This document shows positions 25,074 to 34,701 of a DNA stretch of 64,000 nt, piece after piece. Source of the DNA: Roseibacillus sp. (GTDB lineage Bacteria; Verrucomicrobiota; Verrucomicrobiia; Verrucomicrobiales; Akkermansiaceae); the NCBI GenBank assembly GCA_002686085.1, contig NZAC01000022.1, positions 58,861 through 122,860 on the forward strand, in the 5' to 3' direction. The position numbers were made by a program, and so were the translations under genes. The notes under the pieces were generated by a model. The model was not told the origin of the DNA. It saw only the letters and a list, made by a program, of their open reading frames with translations, and did no database searches. The first letter of the stretch is position 1. Each line of letters begins with the position of its first letter.

Positions 25074-28073
25074 TCACTCTCGAGAGCCAGGAGTCACCTC
25101 AAGGGTAATCCTCTGCCCTTTGCGTAATACCGTGATCTTTACCATCTCTCCAACCTTCAACGACTCAAGTACGTAGGTATAATCGTAAATGTTCTTCACC
25201 GCTTTCCCTGCCACGTCAACCACAACATCTCCACCCTGAATTCCCGCCTTGTCAGCGGGCCCACCCTTGGTTGCTCCGGATAGTTTGACCCCAACTGCAT
25301 CACCCTGCGAATAATCAGGAACCGTCCCGAGGTAAGCCCTGAGATTAGCTCGTCTTCCCTGTCCCTCTGGGCGCTCCACCTTGACGTAATCAGGCGCCTC
25401 CTCTGCACCCGCTAGCCCTCTGGCAACAAGCGCCATGAAGCGGGTGACTTTCTCGGTCCCGGGGTAGTTTATCTTATCCGCCGTATCCCTCGGTGTATGG
25501 TAGTCGTCATGCGCTCCGGTAAATGCATTCAGAATCGGCACTTCCCGCAGGTAAAAAGAGGTCGCGTCGGTAGGAAGGTAGGCATCACTCTGGGTCTTGA
25601 TAGGAAGACCGACGGGAATATTTCTTTGCTCAATAACCTGGGGCCATATCGAACTGGACCCAGTACCCTGCAGAACCAGTGATTTGTCAAGGCGACCCAC
25701 CATATCCATATTAAGGTTGGCAGCAAAAACGTCATTCAACTTGGCGTCCTGATCTCCCTTAAGCCTCTGGGCCACTTCCTTCACAAAACGCGAGGACCCA
25801 ATCAACCCGATTTCTTCTCCGGACCAGGCAGCGAAGATGACATCTCGCTGTAGGCGGAGGGCACCTGCCTCCTGTTGAGCCGCAAGATACTGAGCAATTT
25901 CCAGCAGGGCCGCGACTCCTGAAGCATTATCATCCGCACCGTAGTGAATCTTCTTGGCTTCTTTCCCGGTAGCCCTCGAGCCACTCCCGTAAGATCCAAG
26001 ATGGTCAACATGCGCCCCAAGAATAAGAGCGGGCCGACGGCGAGCCTCTGCATCCCGGGCTACCAGCCGCCCAACAACATTACGCCCTACCCGCTTCTGT
26101 TGAACGATATCGATTGTAGCCTTGACGGTGGCCTTTGGAACTTTGATCCCCATCATCATCTCACCCTTATCGAGAGCAGTCTGGATCTCCCCCAGATTTT
26201 CCCCTGTGGCAGCAACAAGTTTCTCCCCAATTTCCTTCCTCAGGGAAAAGGCCGCTATTCCCGAGTCGGCCATCGAAGCATCGTATCTCAATCCCACCAG
26301 CTCGTCCTTCACCTCGGTATTCGGACCCGCTACGAAAATAATCCCCTTTGCTCCCTTTTGCCTCGCGGTCATTGCCTTGTAGCGCATGCTTGAGTAGCGG
26401 GCGAATTGGCGACGGCGCTCGGCGCTGACGTTCTCGGGCATGAAGCGTAGAACCAGCACCCACTTGTCCTTCACCGCCAGATGGTAGTAGCTCGAATACA
26501 TGCCACTCTTTTTGCCATCCGCACCGACCTGTCCCTTGGGAATCTCGATCCCATAACCTGCAAATACGATTTCCTCAGCGGTAATCTCTCCAAGCTGGGA
26601 GAAAGATAACGGTTTCCAGTCCTCGTTAACCTTCAGCTCCGTTTTTTCGCCACCTATGGTGAGAGTCAGCTTGTTTTTTTCTCCAAGGTCGCCCCCCGCC
26701 GTAAATTCGAATGGGTGAAAATAGTCGTCGGCTAAAAAGGGCTTCAATCCGAAAAGCTCAAATGCCTTGCCCACATAGGCGGTAGCCGTCTTCTCGCCTG
26801 GAGTCCCCGTCATTCTCCCCTCCAGGTCGGGACCCGCAAGGTATTCGACGTGATGTCGTAAATCGTCCTTATCAACTTTCGCATTCGTTGACGTCAGCCC
26901 CTGAAGAGCTTCTGGGGAAGGCTCCAGATCCTGAGAGCCGGGGGAATCGGGCGCTGCCCCCCGGATTGGGGCTTCGGCCAGCAGGTCGAGGGCTCCCTCA
27001 TGATTCCATTGTGCCATAAAAATCTGCGATCCCGAAAGCCCAGAGCGCTTACTGGTCCACGAAAGGCGGTTCCCGTCCGGAGAAAAAGCAGGCAACCCGT
27101 CGAATCCGTCCACCCATGTTACCCGGACCGGCTCTTTCTCCCCGGCCGCATCGACGAGATATAGCTCAAAGTTAGCGAATCCATTCAGATTCGTTGCGAA
27201 GATCAGATAATCTCCGCTGGGGTGAAAGTATGGGGCCCACGACATCGCACCAAGATCTGTGAGCTGCCTCTCTTTTTTTCCAGCGAGCTCCATAGTAAAA
27301 ATTTCAGCCTGATCCCCCTCCCGGTTGAAACGCCGCCAGCATATATTTTTTCCCCCGGCGTCGAAAAAGGGTCCACCATCATAACCCTCTTTCGAGGTTA
27401 ACCGCTCCACGTTTGAACCATCAGAATCCATGATGAAGAGATCCATGAGAAATGATGGGTTCAGTTTGAACCAATCACGATCCTTCTCACTCAATCCTTC
27501 CGCCTCGGAGTAGCCGAGACGATTCGAGCCGAAGACGATCTTGCTCCCATCCGGAGAATACGCCCCCTCTGCATCATATCCTACCGTCCTGCTCAGGTTC
27601 CGAGACTTTTTTGTTTCGAGGTCATACTCGTAAATCTCGTAGAAAGGGTCGTAATCCCAGGAGTAACGTTTTTCCGTCCCTTCTGCCCGGCGCTTCAGCT
27701 CCTCTGCCTGTTTCTTCTGCGAGTCGGGATCACTATGGGTGGACGCAAACATCACTTTCTTGCCGGAAGGATGAATCCACGCACAGGTTGTCTTCCCGTG
27801 GCCGGGTGAAATACGCTGGGTGTCTCCAGTTTCTAGATCTAGCAGGTAGATCTGGAAAAAGGGATTTTCCTTGGACCGCTCACTCTGGAAAATCATCTTC
27901 TTCCCATCGGCACTGAAATACCCTTCGCCTGCCCGCTTTCCCGCAAAGGTCAGCTGTCGAACCGAGCTGAGGAGTCTCTCCTCGTTTTTTACAGCATCAT
28001 CCGCAGTATCTTCCGCAAAGACCGCTAGGTTTAAACTCAGGACAAGGGACAGATGGAGGGAGAACGCTCTCAT
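25074..28073 (-). CDS. Secreted TolB-propeller / M28 aminopeptidase / PDZ protein
   Basis: About 999 residues from ATG 28073; the track TTG 28082 is three codons earlier. Order: signal peptide; WD40/PD40 propeller at about 40-370 (GYFSADGKKMIFQSER, AYSPDGSKIVFGSNR, AFSPDGNRLSWTSKR); a PA-like region; an M28 zinc peptidase at about 690-870 with its ligand motifs GAHVDHLG, GADDNASG, SGEEIGL, NMDMVGRL and GAHDDYHTPRD; a C-terminal PDZ domain (GDAVGVKLSGATKGGPADKAGIQGGD). It is probably periplasmic or secreted and trims peptides, with the propeller as substrate platform. All metal and catalytic residues look intact. Divergent from trmD. Confidence 0.92.
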   Translation of the reverse strand: MRAFSLHLSLVLSLNLAVFAEDTADDAVKNEERLLSSVRQLTFAGKRAGEGYFSADGKKMIFQSERSKENPFFQIYLLDLETGDTQRISPGHGKTTCAWIHPSGKKVMFASTHSDPDSQKKQAEELKRRAEGTEKRYSWDYDPFYEIYEYDLETKKSRNLSRTVGYDAEGAYSPDGSKIVFGSNRLGYSEAEGLSEKDRDWFKLNPSFLMDLFIMDSDGSNVERLTSKEGYDGGPFFDAGGKNICWRRFNREGDQAEIFTMELAGKKERQLTDLGAMSWAPYFHPSGDYLIFATNLNGFANFELYLVDAAGEKEPVRVTWVDGFDGLPAFSPDGNRLSWTSKRSGLSGSQIFMAQWNHEGALDLLAEAPIRGAAPDSPGSQDLEPSPEALQGLTSTNAKVDKDDLRHHVEYLAGPDLEGRMTGTPGEKTATAYVGKAFELFGLKPFLADDYFHPFEFTAGGDLGEKNKLTLTIGGEKTELKVNEDWKPLSFSQLGEITAEEIVFAGYGIEIPKGQVGADGKKSGMYSSYYHLAVKDKWVLVLRFMPENVSAERRRQFARYSSMRYKAMTARQKGAKGIIFVAGPNTEVKDELVGLRYDASMADSGIAAFSLRKEIGEKLVAATGENLGEIQTALDKGEMMMGIKVPKATVKATIDIVQQKRVGRNVVGRLVARDAEARRRPALILGAHVDHLGSYGSGSRATGKEAKKIHYGADDNASGVAALLEIAQYLAAQQEAGALRLQRDVIFAAWSGEEIGLIGSSRFVKEVAQRLKGDQDAKLNDVFAANLNMDMVGRLDKSLVLQGTGSSSIWPQVIEQRNIPVGLPIKTQSDAYLPTDATSFYLREVPILNAFTGAHDDYHTPRDTADKINYPGTEKVTRFMALVARGLAGAEEAPDYVKVERPEGQGRRANLRAYLGTVPDYSQGDAVGVKLSGATKGGPADKAGIQGGDVVVDVAGKAVKNIYDYTYVLESLKVGEMVKITVLRKGQRITLEVTPGSRE

Positions 28074-28084
28074 GGTGTTCAAAT

Positions 28085-28113
28085 CTAATAGAAGCAGGCT
28101 GACGATCCGTCAA
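28085..28113 (-). promoter_or_regulatory. Promoter of the M28 peptidase gene (near-leaderless)
   Basis: Minus strand TTGACG (28113-28108), 17-base spacer, TATTAG (28090-28085), 11 bases to ATG 28073. Predicted leader about 5 bases. It supports ATG 28073 over TTG 28082. Confidence 0.6.
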
Positions 28114-28166
28114 ATTATACGCTGGGAATTGCTTTTCCTCCGTAAATTCCCGATGAGGGGCACATC

Positions 28167-28856
28167 ATGCGTATTGATATCCTCACTCTCTTTCCCGAAA
28201 TCGCTCTGGCTCCTCTGCGCGAGAGCATAATTAAGAGGGCCCAAAAAGCGGGGATTGTGGACATTCATGCCCATGACCTGAGGTCGTGGGCTTTGGACAA
28301 GCATCGTAAAACGGATGATTACCTCTGTGGAGGGGGACAGGGCATGCTCCTCAAACCAGAGCCGGTCTTTGCTGCCGTCGAAGACCTCCGCAAGGAAAGA
28401 ACCAAGGTCATATTGACCACTCCTCAAGGACTCCCTTTCAAGCAAAAGCACGCCCAGAAGCTTAGCTCCTACGGGCATCTGATCTTCATCTGTGGTCACT
28501 ACGAGGGCGTCGATCACCGGATAGTGGATCACCTGGTAGACGAAGAGATCAGTATCGGAGACTACGTCCTGACTAATGGGGCGCTGGCTGCCGCCGTCGT
28601 TTGCGATGCCGTCATCCGCCTCCTTCCCGGAGCTCTCGGCGACGACAGGTCTCCCGCGGAAGAGTCCTTCTCCAACCCCGACCTGCTGGAACCTCCGGCT
28701 TACACCAAACCCATCGATTTTATGGGGCTGAAGGTTCCCGAAATTCTTCTGTCAGGAAACCATGCCGCAATCGAGCGATGGAAACAAAAGCAAGCTCTGG
28801 AGCGCACCCGCAGGAATCGCCCTGATCTGATTGATCCGTCCGGAGAAGGCGCGTGA
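28167..28856 (+). CDS. trmD: tRNA (guanine37-N1)-methyltransferase
   Basis: 229 residues, slightly short of E. coli TrmD (255). It methylates G37 of tRNAs to hold the reading frame. SPOUT trefoil-knot signatures: MRIDILTLFPE at the start, DYLCGGGQGMLLKPEPVF, FICGHYEGVDHRI near 110-122, and ISIGDYVLTNGALAA near 131-145. A good Shine-Dalgarno (GAGGGG, 7 bases) precedes the ATG, unlike the leaderless-type genes nearby. The usual rpsP-rimM-trmD-rplS neighbours are absent; yicC follows after 75 bases. Confidence 0.95.
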   Translation: MRIDILTLFPEIALAPLRESIIKRAQKAGIVDIHAHDLRSWALDKHRKTDDYLCGGGQGMLLKPEPVFAAVEDLRKERTKVILTTPQGLPFKQKHAQKLSSYGHLIFICGHYEGVDHRIVDHLVDEEISIGDYVLTNGALAAAVVCDAVIRLLPGALGDDRSPAEESFSNPDLLEPPAYTKPIDFMGLKVPEILLSGNHAAIERWKQKQALERTRRNRPDLIDPSGEGA

Positions 28857-28920
28857 GCCCGCGGCAACCCTCCAAGCCTTCCGGAAAGTTTAACTCTGGC
28901 CACTGGTGATCACTCGCCAC

Positions 28921-28926
28921 TACAAT
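28921..28926 (+). promoter_or_regulatory. -10 box directly ahead of yicC (leaderless type)
   Basis: TACAAT (28921-28926), 5 bases, ATG 28932. A near-consensus -10 box without a clear -35. Confidence 0.4.
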
Positions 28927-28931
28927 AAGAC

Positions 28932-29804
28932 ATGCAAAGTATGACCGGATTCGGGCGGGGGGCCCACGCCACTGAGCACATCGTTGTTCGCGTTGAAGCA
29001 TCCTCGGTCAACCGTAAGCAGGGAGAGGTCCACCTTTTCATGCCACGAAACCTTGCAGAGCTTGAACCCCGCCTCCGGAAGCATGTCCTCGGAAGGATCA
29101 CTCGCGGGAGAGTTAATGTTAATGTGTCTCTTGAGTATACCGGTGGATTCGAAGAGGGCGTCAAGATAGACACGGGGAAAGCACGCGCCCTGCAATCCGC
29201 TTTCGAGGAATTATCTGAGAGTCTTGGTCAGAAGCTCTCCCCTCAAGCAGCAGACTATCTTCGTGTTCCCGACATTTTCGTTTTCAGCGAAGGCTCACAT
29301 GTCGAGGAAACGCTTGAGGCCCTTCTGCCTGCCCTTGATGAAGCATTGGACAATCTCATCGCAATGCGGACCGAGGAAGGGGCAGACCTCCGGGCTGAGC
29401 TGGCACGAATCCTGAAGACCCTCGGGGACCTGACCAAGGAAATCGAGGATCACTCTCCCTCCATCGTTATCGGACACCGGGAAAACCTGCTCTCACGCCT
29501 CGGAGAAGCAGGCCTCGAAATTGATCTCAGTGACGAACGGATCCTCAAAGAAATTGCCCTCTTTGCTGATCGCTGTGAAATCACGGAAGAACTGACGAGG
29601 CTAAAGTCTCATTTCCGGAAATTTCATTCCTATTTAGAGGGATCAGGAGTGGTGGGCCGTTCGATGGACTTTCTTTGTCAGGAAATCAACCGGGAGCTTA
29701 ATACCATCGGATCAAAGGCAAACGATGCCGTTCTGGCCCAAGCCGTTGTAAACGCCAAAACCGAGCTGGAAAAGATCAGGGAGCAAGTTCAAAATGTTGA
29801 GTGA
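28932..29804 (+). CDS. yicC: YicC/YloC-family endoribonuclease
   Basis: 290 residues, the normal length. The family start MQSMTGFGRGAHATEHIVVRVEASSVNRKQ and the C-terminal DUF1732 block (DERILKEIALFADRCEITEELTRLKSHF; GRSMDFLCQEINRELNTIGSKAND) are both complete. The family was named from stress-induced protein YicC and later shown to be an endoribonuclease. gmk, its usual neighbour, is absent; trmD is upstream. It ends 147 bases before the ROK gene. Confidence 0.93.
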   Translation: MQSMTGFGRGAHATEHIVVRVEASSVNRKQGEVHLFMPRNLAELEPRLRKHVLGRITRGRVNVNVSLEYTGGFEEGVKIDTGKARALQSAFEELSESLGQKLSPQAADYLRVPDIFVFSEGSHVEETLEALLPALDEALDNLIAMRTEEGADLRAELARILKTLGDLTKEIEDHSPSIVIGHRENLLSRLGEAGLEIDLSDERILKEIALFADRCEITEELTRLKSHFRKFHSYLEGSGVVGRSMDFLCQEINRELNTIGSKANDAVLAQAVVNAKTELEKIREQVQNVE

Positions 29805-29865
29805 CTCCAGGCTAGCAAAGGGTTGTATCTCGCTATCCGGGCCCCACGGGGTAGGGTCGACGCCA

Positions 29866-29880
29866 CTCTTAAATTAAGAG
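29866..29880. repeat. 15-base dyad upstream of the ROK gene
   Basis: CTCTTAAATTAAGAG, a perfect 7-1-7 palindrome 72 bases before the ROK start. Size and symmetry suit a dimeric repressor operator. Confidence 0.35.
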
Positions 29881-29951
29881 CCTTCCACTCAGACTTTACC
29901 CTAACCTAGGAAAACCGCTTTTTCCAAACCCACGTCTCATCCCTCGTCACG

Positions 29952-31349
29952 ATGCAGCTTCCGAGCCCCCAGCACCTCCCTCCTCTGGACGCAGCCTTTG
30001 TTCCTGCCGCTCTCTGGCACAGGGCCTACCGTCGCCTGGTCGAGAACGATGCCAGAAGCAGCACCGTTGATCTGGCGCTTACACGTCAGGACGGTACTAC
30101 TTTTAGGCACCAGTTGCGCGTACTCCCTCACGAAGGAGGAAACAGAGAACTCAATAACAAATATGTTGAGCGCACCGTTAAATTTCTCTTTTGGATGAAA
30201 GGCGGAAGCCGTCTGCTCGTTGCGGGCGACGAATCTATCGTCACCTTGCTCACACAAACCTACTCAGAAGGTGGGGCACGCTCTTTCGATCGCGAGGTTG
30301 TTGGACAGGGAATATTCGGCGAACCCATCACCGTTTTGGCCTGCCCCCGGGAGGAGCTCCCACCCTCCTCGGAAGAAAACGTGACCTTAGGAAGAAATCT
30401 TAATGGCTGCAGGATTGGATTCGATCTCGGTGGCTCCGACCGAAAAGCTGCAGCCCTGATAGACGGTGAGGTGGTGTTCTCAGAGGAGATTCCCTGGGAC
30501 CCTTATTTCCAATCAGACCCTCAATATCATCTGGACGGAATTCGAGATACTCTCCAAAGGGCCGCCGCACATTTGCCGCGTGTAGACGCTATTGGTGGAT
30601 CCGCCGCCGGAGACTATATCAACAATGAAGTCCGAATTGCATCGCTTTTCCGAGGAATCAAGGATCAGAGCGTTTTCGACAGCGAGGTTCGCCCTATCTT
30701 TTTAAAGCTTCAGAAGGAGTGGGGAGACATTCCCTTTGTCGTAATTAACGATGGTGAGGTAACCGCCCTTGCAGGGTCCATGAGCATGGGCGCCAATGCC
30801 GTCCTAGGTATTTCGATGGGGACTTCGCTTGCGGCCGGATACTGCACTCCCGGGGGGCGTATCACCCCTTGGATCAATGAACTCGCCTTTGCTCCTGTAG
30901 ATTATCAAGACAATGCGCCCCGGGACGAATGGTCCGGAGATGCCGGGTGCGGCGTGCAGTATTTTTCCCAGCAGGCTGTTGCCCGCCTGGCCCCAGCGGC
31001 TGGCTTCACCTTTGGTGACATACCCTTCCCAGAGCAACTTTTGAAGGTGCAGAAAGCCATGCAGGAAGACCATGACGGAGCCCGGAAGATTTATCAGTCG
31101 ATCGGCATCTATTTAGGGTATACCATCGCACATTACGCTGATTTCTACCAGATCGAGAACCTCCTCACTCTTGGAAGAGTCACCTCCGGTCCGGGCGGAG
31201 AGCTTATACTTGAAAAAGCTTCCGAGGTTCTTCGGGACGAATTCCCGCACCTGGTAGAGCAGATCACAATGACGACCCCAGATGAACAGATGAAACGACA
31301 CGGCCAGGCCGTCGCCGCTGCGAGCCTTCCCGCCTGCTCCACAGCCTAA
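29952..31349 (+). CDS. ROK-family sugar kinase-like protein with long N-terminal domain
   Basis: 465 residues; a single ROK kinase is about 300. The ROK/actin-type fold starts near 155 with the phosphate-1 loop IGFDLGGSDRKAAAL, continues with VINDGEVTALAGSMSMG (DxGxxA-type metal/sugar site), and the adenosine part ILGISMGTSLAAGY. The typical ROK zinc cluster (CxCGxxGC) is missing. The first 150 residues (HQLRVLPHEGGNRELNNKYVERTVKFLFWMKGG) are an extra domain I do not recognise. It pairs with a PIG-L deacetylase 12 bases downstream, which suggests amino-sugar handling. Confidence 0.75.
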   Translation: MQLPSPQHLPPLDAAFVPAALWHRAYRRLVENDARSSTVDLALTRQDGTTFRHQLRVLPHEGGNRELNNKYVERTVKFLFWMKGGSRLLVAGDESIVTLLTQTYSEGGARSFDREVVGQGIFGEPITVLACPREELPPSSEENVTLGRNLNGCRIGFDLGGSDRKAAALIDGEVVFSEEIPWDPYFQSDPQYHLDGIRDTLQRAAAHLPRVDAIGGSAAGDYINNEVRIASLFRGIKDQSVFDSEVRPIFLKLQKEWGDIPFVVINDGEVTALAGSMSMGANAVLGISMGTSLAAGYCTPGGRITPWINELAFAPVDYQDNAPRDEWSGDAGCGVQYFSQQAVARLAPAAGFTFGDIPFPEQLLKVQKAMQEDHDGARKIYQSIGIYLGYTIAHYADFYQIENLLTLGRVTSGPGGELILEKASEVLRDEFPHLVEQITMTTPDEQMKRHGQAVAAASLPACSTA

Positions 31350-31361
31350 TCCTGCCCTCTC

Positions 31362-32210
31362 ATGAATTTTTCGAATTCCAACGCTGCTACCTTTATTCCC
31401 TCAGGTGAGCCTGAGCACTCTGCACTCGCCAAGATCACTCATCTGGGGATCGGCGCTCATCAGGACGACCTAGAGTTTATGGCCTTTCATGGAATCGAGG
31501 CCTGCTATCGGCAAACCGAAAAATGGTTTGGCGGAGTCACCTGCACCAATGGCGCAGGGAGCGCACGGGCCGGACTCTACAAGGATTACTCCGATGAGGA
31601 GATGTGTGAGGTCCGGCATCGCGAGCAGGATCACGCCGCCATCGTCGGTGATTATGCCGCCATGATACAACTCGATTACCCTAGTGTAGCCATCAAGGAC
31701 CCGTCTAACGGAGCCCCCGTCGAAGACCTCCTGACCATCCTCAAGGCTACGACCCCAGATCTGGTTTACACTCACAATCCCGCTGACAAGCACTCTACAC
31801 ATGTAGCGGTTACTGCAAGCGTTGTGAAGGCGCTCCGGGCGCTGCCTTCCGAGCAGCGACCCAAGCAAGTTCTGGGATGTGAAGTCTGGCGAGGACTTGA
31901 TTGGATGCTTGATTCTGACAAAACGACCCTCGATGTCAGTAGACGCCCTAACCTCGCAACTGCCATCGGAGGCATCTTTGACTCCCAGATTGCGGGAGGA
32001 AAGCGATACGACCTTGCAGTGGACGGGCGACGAATCGCTAACGCCACCTTTTATGACTCTCATTCGGTCGATGATGCGGAAAAACTTTGGTTCGCCATGG
32101 ACCTGACTCCTCTCGTCGAGAACCCCAACCTCGACCCTTTGGAATTTACGATGGCCTTTATTAAAAGGTTCGAAGAGGACGTCCGTGGAGCTCTGGGAAA
32201 ATATTTTTGA
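31362..32210 (+). CDS. PIG-L-family N-acetylsugar deacetylase
   Basis: 282 residues. The zinc motif is GAHQDDLE near 31-38 (family AHPDDxE, here with Gln for Pro), with the second His in YTHNPADKHSTHVAVTASV. These LmbE-like enzymes remove acetyl from GlcNAc-type sugars or conjugates. It is cytoplasmic, with no signal peptide. It follows the ROK gene by 12 bases, so the two are almost surely co-transcribed. Together they could deacetylate and phosphorylate an amino sugar, in the manner of GlcNAc use (inference). Confidence 0.85.
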   Translation: MNFSNSNAATFIPSGEPEHSALAKITHLGIGAHQDDLEFMAFHGIEACYRQTEKWFGGVTCTNGAGSARAGLYKDYSDEEMCEVRHREQDHAAIVGDYAAMIQLDYPSVAIKDPSNGAPVEDLLTILKATTPDLVYTHNPADKHSTHVAVTASVVKALRALPSEQRPKQVLGCEVWRGLDWMLDSDKTTLDVSRRPNLATAIGGIFDSQIAGGKRYDLAVDGRRIANATFYDSHSVDDAEKLWFAMDLTPLVENPNLDPLEFTMAFIKRFEEDVRGALGKYF

Positions 32211-32377
32211 TGTAACCCTTCCACGATTCTGTCAAGAGCCTGCAAGGCACACATTTGAACTTTCCGGATCCTACCTCATTCGGGTTTTAACAAGGAAACC
32301 TCCTCTGGAATGGCCCTTTGACTCTTCTTTAATTTCATCCATCCTCTTGCCTTGCTCTCAACCCTCTCCCCCGGTCA

Positions 32378-33682
32378 ATGCGACTTCTTTCTGCTTCTCG
32401 CCCTGACAGCCTCTTTGCCACAGTGGTGACCTCCTTGCTGTCTGCAGGAATCCTTGCAGGTTCCGGATTAGAGAATGGAGAGGTACAGGCTAATGGACAG
32501 TTTCTCTCAGGCGGGGCAACCCTTGGTCAGGAAGAGACCCTATTCTTGGAAGTGGATTCTCCAGAGTCTGGTCAATTTCCTCCACCTCCCAACGCCGCAC
32601 CGGCTCTTGCCAGAATCAACGGTTCCATGCTGTCCGTGAGCCACCTGGCAACTGCCGGGTCAAACAGCGAACTCGGGCAGTTTAACTCTGCAGCCCAGAC
32701 CCTCGTTGAATACGTTGATAACATTGTGGTGAACGCCGAGGGAATCGCTCCCGGCACAGAGCTTATTCTAACCGTGGCTTGGAATGTTTCCGGTCAGTCT
32801 ATTTTCAACGCACCGACTCGTATACGCACTCGAAGCCGACTACTCCTCGATGCTGCCGGCATAGCCCTTGATCCTGATCCAGACGCTCCGGAGCCTCCCA
32901 GACAGGCATGGTCCCGGGATGTTTCAAACTACGATGAAACGACAGATGGAGAATTCGGCCAGATCCAATTTGATTTTCTTGTGCAGGCAGGAGTCCCAAG
33001 CCCCGGGAATATTCGTATGCGTAGTGCAGCCGGAGTAATTGTCGGCGCCTCGGGGTCTACCTTCACAGGCAACTATAACTGTCAGGCAAGAGGTGCGCTT
33101 ACCGCTGAAGTAGTCGGGGCTACCGACCTTAGGACCAAAAGCGGCCGAACTCTCTATCGGTGGACAACCAACTCGCAATCCGGGATCGACTACGGATCCC
33201 GTGACGACGATCCGCCCCAGGGCCCCACGCTCACAATCGGCCCCTCGGAGGTTGGGGAGGAATTCTCCGCACTATCATGGGCCTCGAGGGAGAATCACTT
33301 CTATCTGATCGAAGCTGCCGCCACTAATGGCCTTTGGGCCCTTGTAACAGAAGTGCCCGGAACTGGTCTACCGCTTAGCATTGACCTGCTCAATGAAGGT
33401 CGAACCACAGGTTATCGCATCCGGGAAATTTTTGGCTCTCAGTCTAGTGGTCATGTCGTGAAAGCCCCGGTCCTGCAGGTATTGAAGAGCCACAGTGACG
33501 GTCCCAACATACGCCTCGCATGGAACACCCACCCTCAGGAGATCTACCAGCTCAACGAAATCCTTCCCGACGGAACTGAATCACCAGCTTTTGCGGTGTC
33601 CGGCGACGGGGCTGCAACTTGGTTCGATTTTGCACCTGAAACCCAGAGCCGGGTGTTTCAAGTCAGGGCCATTAAAAATTAA
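32378..33682 (+). CDS. Secreted protein of unknown function
   Basis: 434 residues. Probable signal peptide (SLFATVVTSLLSAGILAGSG) after a short basic start, giving an exported, Ser/Gly/Pro-rich protein with low Lys and Cys content. A beta-rich middle (GTELILTVAWNVSGQSIF; RTRSRLLLDAAGIALDP) is followed by two fibronectin-like stretches at the C-terminus (ALSWASRENHFYLIEAAATNG; IRLAWNTHPQEIYQLNE). It has no PEP-CTERM tail or other sorting signal, so it is not an obvious exosortase substrate. Stands alone and converges with hemB. Confidence 0.6.
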   Translation: MRLLSASRPDSLFATVVTSLLSAGILAGSGLENGEVQANGQFLSGGATLGQEETLFLEVDSPESGQFPPPPNAAPALARINGSMLSVSHLATAGSNSELGQFNSAAQTLVEYVDNIVVNAEGIAPGTELILTVAWNVSGQSIFNAPTRIRTRSRLLLDAAGIALDPDPDAPEPPRQAWSRDVSNYDETTDGEFGQIQFDFLVQAGVPSPGNIRMRSAAGVIVGASGSTFTGNYNCQARGALTAEVVGATDLRTKSGRTLYRWTTNSQSGIDYGSRDDDPPQGPTLTIGPSEVGEEFSALSWASRENHFYLIEAAATNGLWALVTEVPGTGLPLSIDLLNEGRTTGYRIREIFGSQSSGHVVKAPVLQVLKSHSDGPNIRLAWNTHPQEIYQLNEILPDGTESPAFAVSGDGAATWFDFAPETQSRVFQVRAIKN

Positions 33683-33705
33683 AGACCAGAACCGGAAGCC
33701 TGCTT

Positions 33706-34692
33706 TCAGGCAAGGTCCTGAGCAGCCTCTTTGGCAAAATAGGTCAATATCGCATCAGCCCCAGCCCTCTTGATCCCCAGCAGACTCTCAAAAATAACGG
33801 CCTTCTCATCAAGCCAACCTGCCGCGCTCGCTGACTTAATCATCAGGTATTCGCCGCTGACCTGATACGCCGCGAGAGGGAGAGGAGTCTCCTTCCTCAA
33901 GGTCGCAATAACATCAAGGTAGGGCCCCGCAGGCTTGACCATGATCATGTCCGCTCCTTCCTCTTCATCCAGGCGAAGCTCACGGATAGCCTCTCTGATA
34001 TTGGCAGGATCCATCTGGTAGCTTTTCTTGTCTCCCTCTTTGGGAGCGGAATCGAGGGCCCCTCGAAATGGCCCGTAATAAGACGACGCGTATTTAGCTG
34101 AATAGCTCAATATGGAAACACCTTGGTGACCAGCATGATCCAACGCCGCCCGAATCGCTCCGACCCGCCCGTCCATCATATCGCTGGGTGCAACAATGTC
34201 TGCACCTGCCTCTGCATGGCAGAGAGCCTGACGACAGAGGACCTCAACCGTCTCATCATTCAGGACCTCGAGCACACCGTTTTCTCCCCGGCTCACCAAG
34301 CCATCCTGCCCATCGGAATTGTAGGGATCCAGAGCGACATCCGTAATAACAACCAGGGACGGGAACGCAGCTTTAAGAGCCCTGACTGCCCTTGGAACGA
34401 GTCCTTCTGGATTTACAGATTCCTCCGCTCCTGGGCTTTTGAGGGCGCTGTCAATGGCGGGGAACAGAATGACACAGGGAATCCCCAGAGCATGGGCCTC
34501 ACCCGCCTCCTTGACGAGCCCATCCAACGACCAGCGCGTACACTCCGGCATTGAGAGAATGCTCTCATTTTCTTCCCGGTCATGAAGGAAGAGAGGGTAG
34601 ACAAAGTCTGAAGGCGTGAGAACTGTCTCTCCGACCATCGCCCGAACGGCTGATGACTTACGGTTTCTCCTGGGGCGCTGGTAAAGGTTCAT
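33706..34692 (-). CDS. hemB: Delta-aminolevulinic acid dehydratase (porphobilinogen synthase)
   Basis: 328 residues, the standard length. It condenses two aminolevulinates in heme synthesis. Both Schiff-base lysines are present: SYSAKYASSYYGPFR and MIMVKPAGPYLDV. The metal/substrate regions EAGADIVAPSDMMDGR and DVALDPYNSDGQDGLV are intact. The DPYNSDGQDG loop replaces the cysteine-rich zinc loop, so it belongs to the magnesium-type group. It starts 9 bases after the cysS stop on the same strand, so the two are co-transcribed. Confidence 0.96.
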   Translation of the reverse strand: MNLYQRPRRNRKSSAVRAMVGETVLTPSDFVYPLFLHDREENESILSMPECTRWSLDGLVKEAGEAHALGIPCVILFPAIDSALKSPGAEESVNPEGLVPRAVRALKAAFPSLVVITDVALDPYNSDGQDGLVSRGENGVLEVLNDETVEVLCRQALCHAEAGADIVAPSDMMDGRVGAIRAALDHAGHQGVSILSYSAKYASSYYGPFRGALDSAPKEGDKKSYQMDPANIREAIRELRLDEEEGADMIMVKPAGPYLDVIATLRKETPLPLAAYQVSGEYLMIKSASAAGWLDEKAVIFESLLGIKRAGADAILTYFAKEAAQDLA

Positions 34693-34701
34693 GACTATAT
34701 T

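Noticed and set aside
32378-33682. Exosortase substrate candidate (secreted 434-residue protein)
   Set aside because: Its C-terminus has no PEP motif, hydrophobic segment or basic tail.
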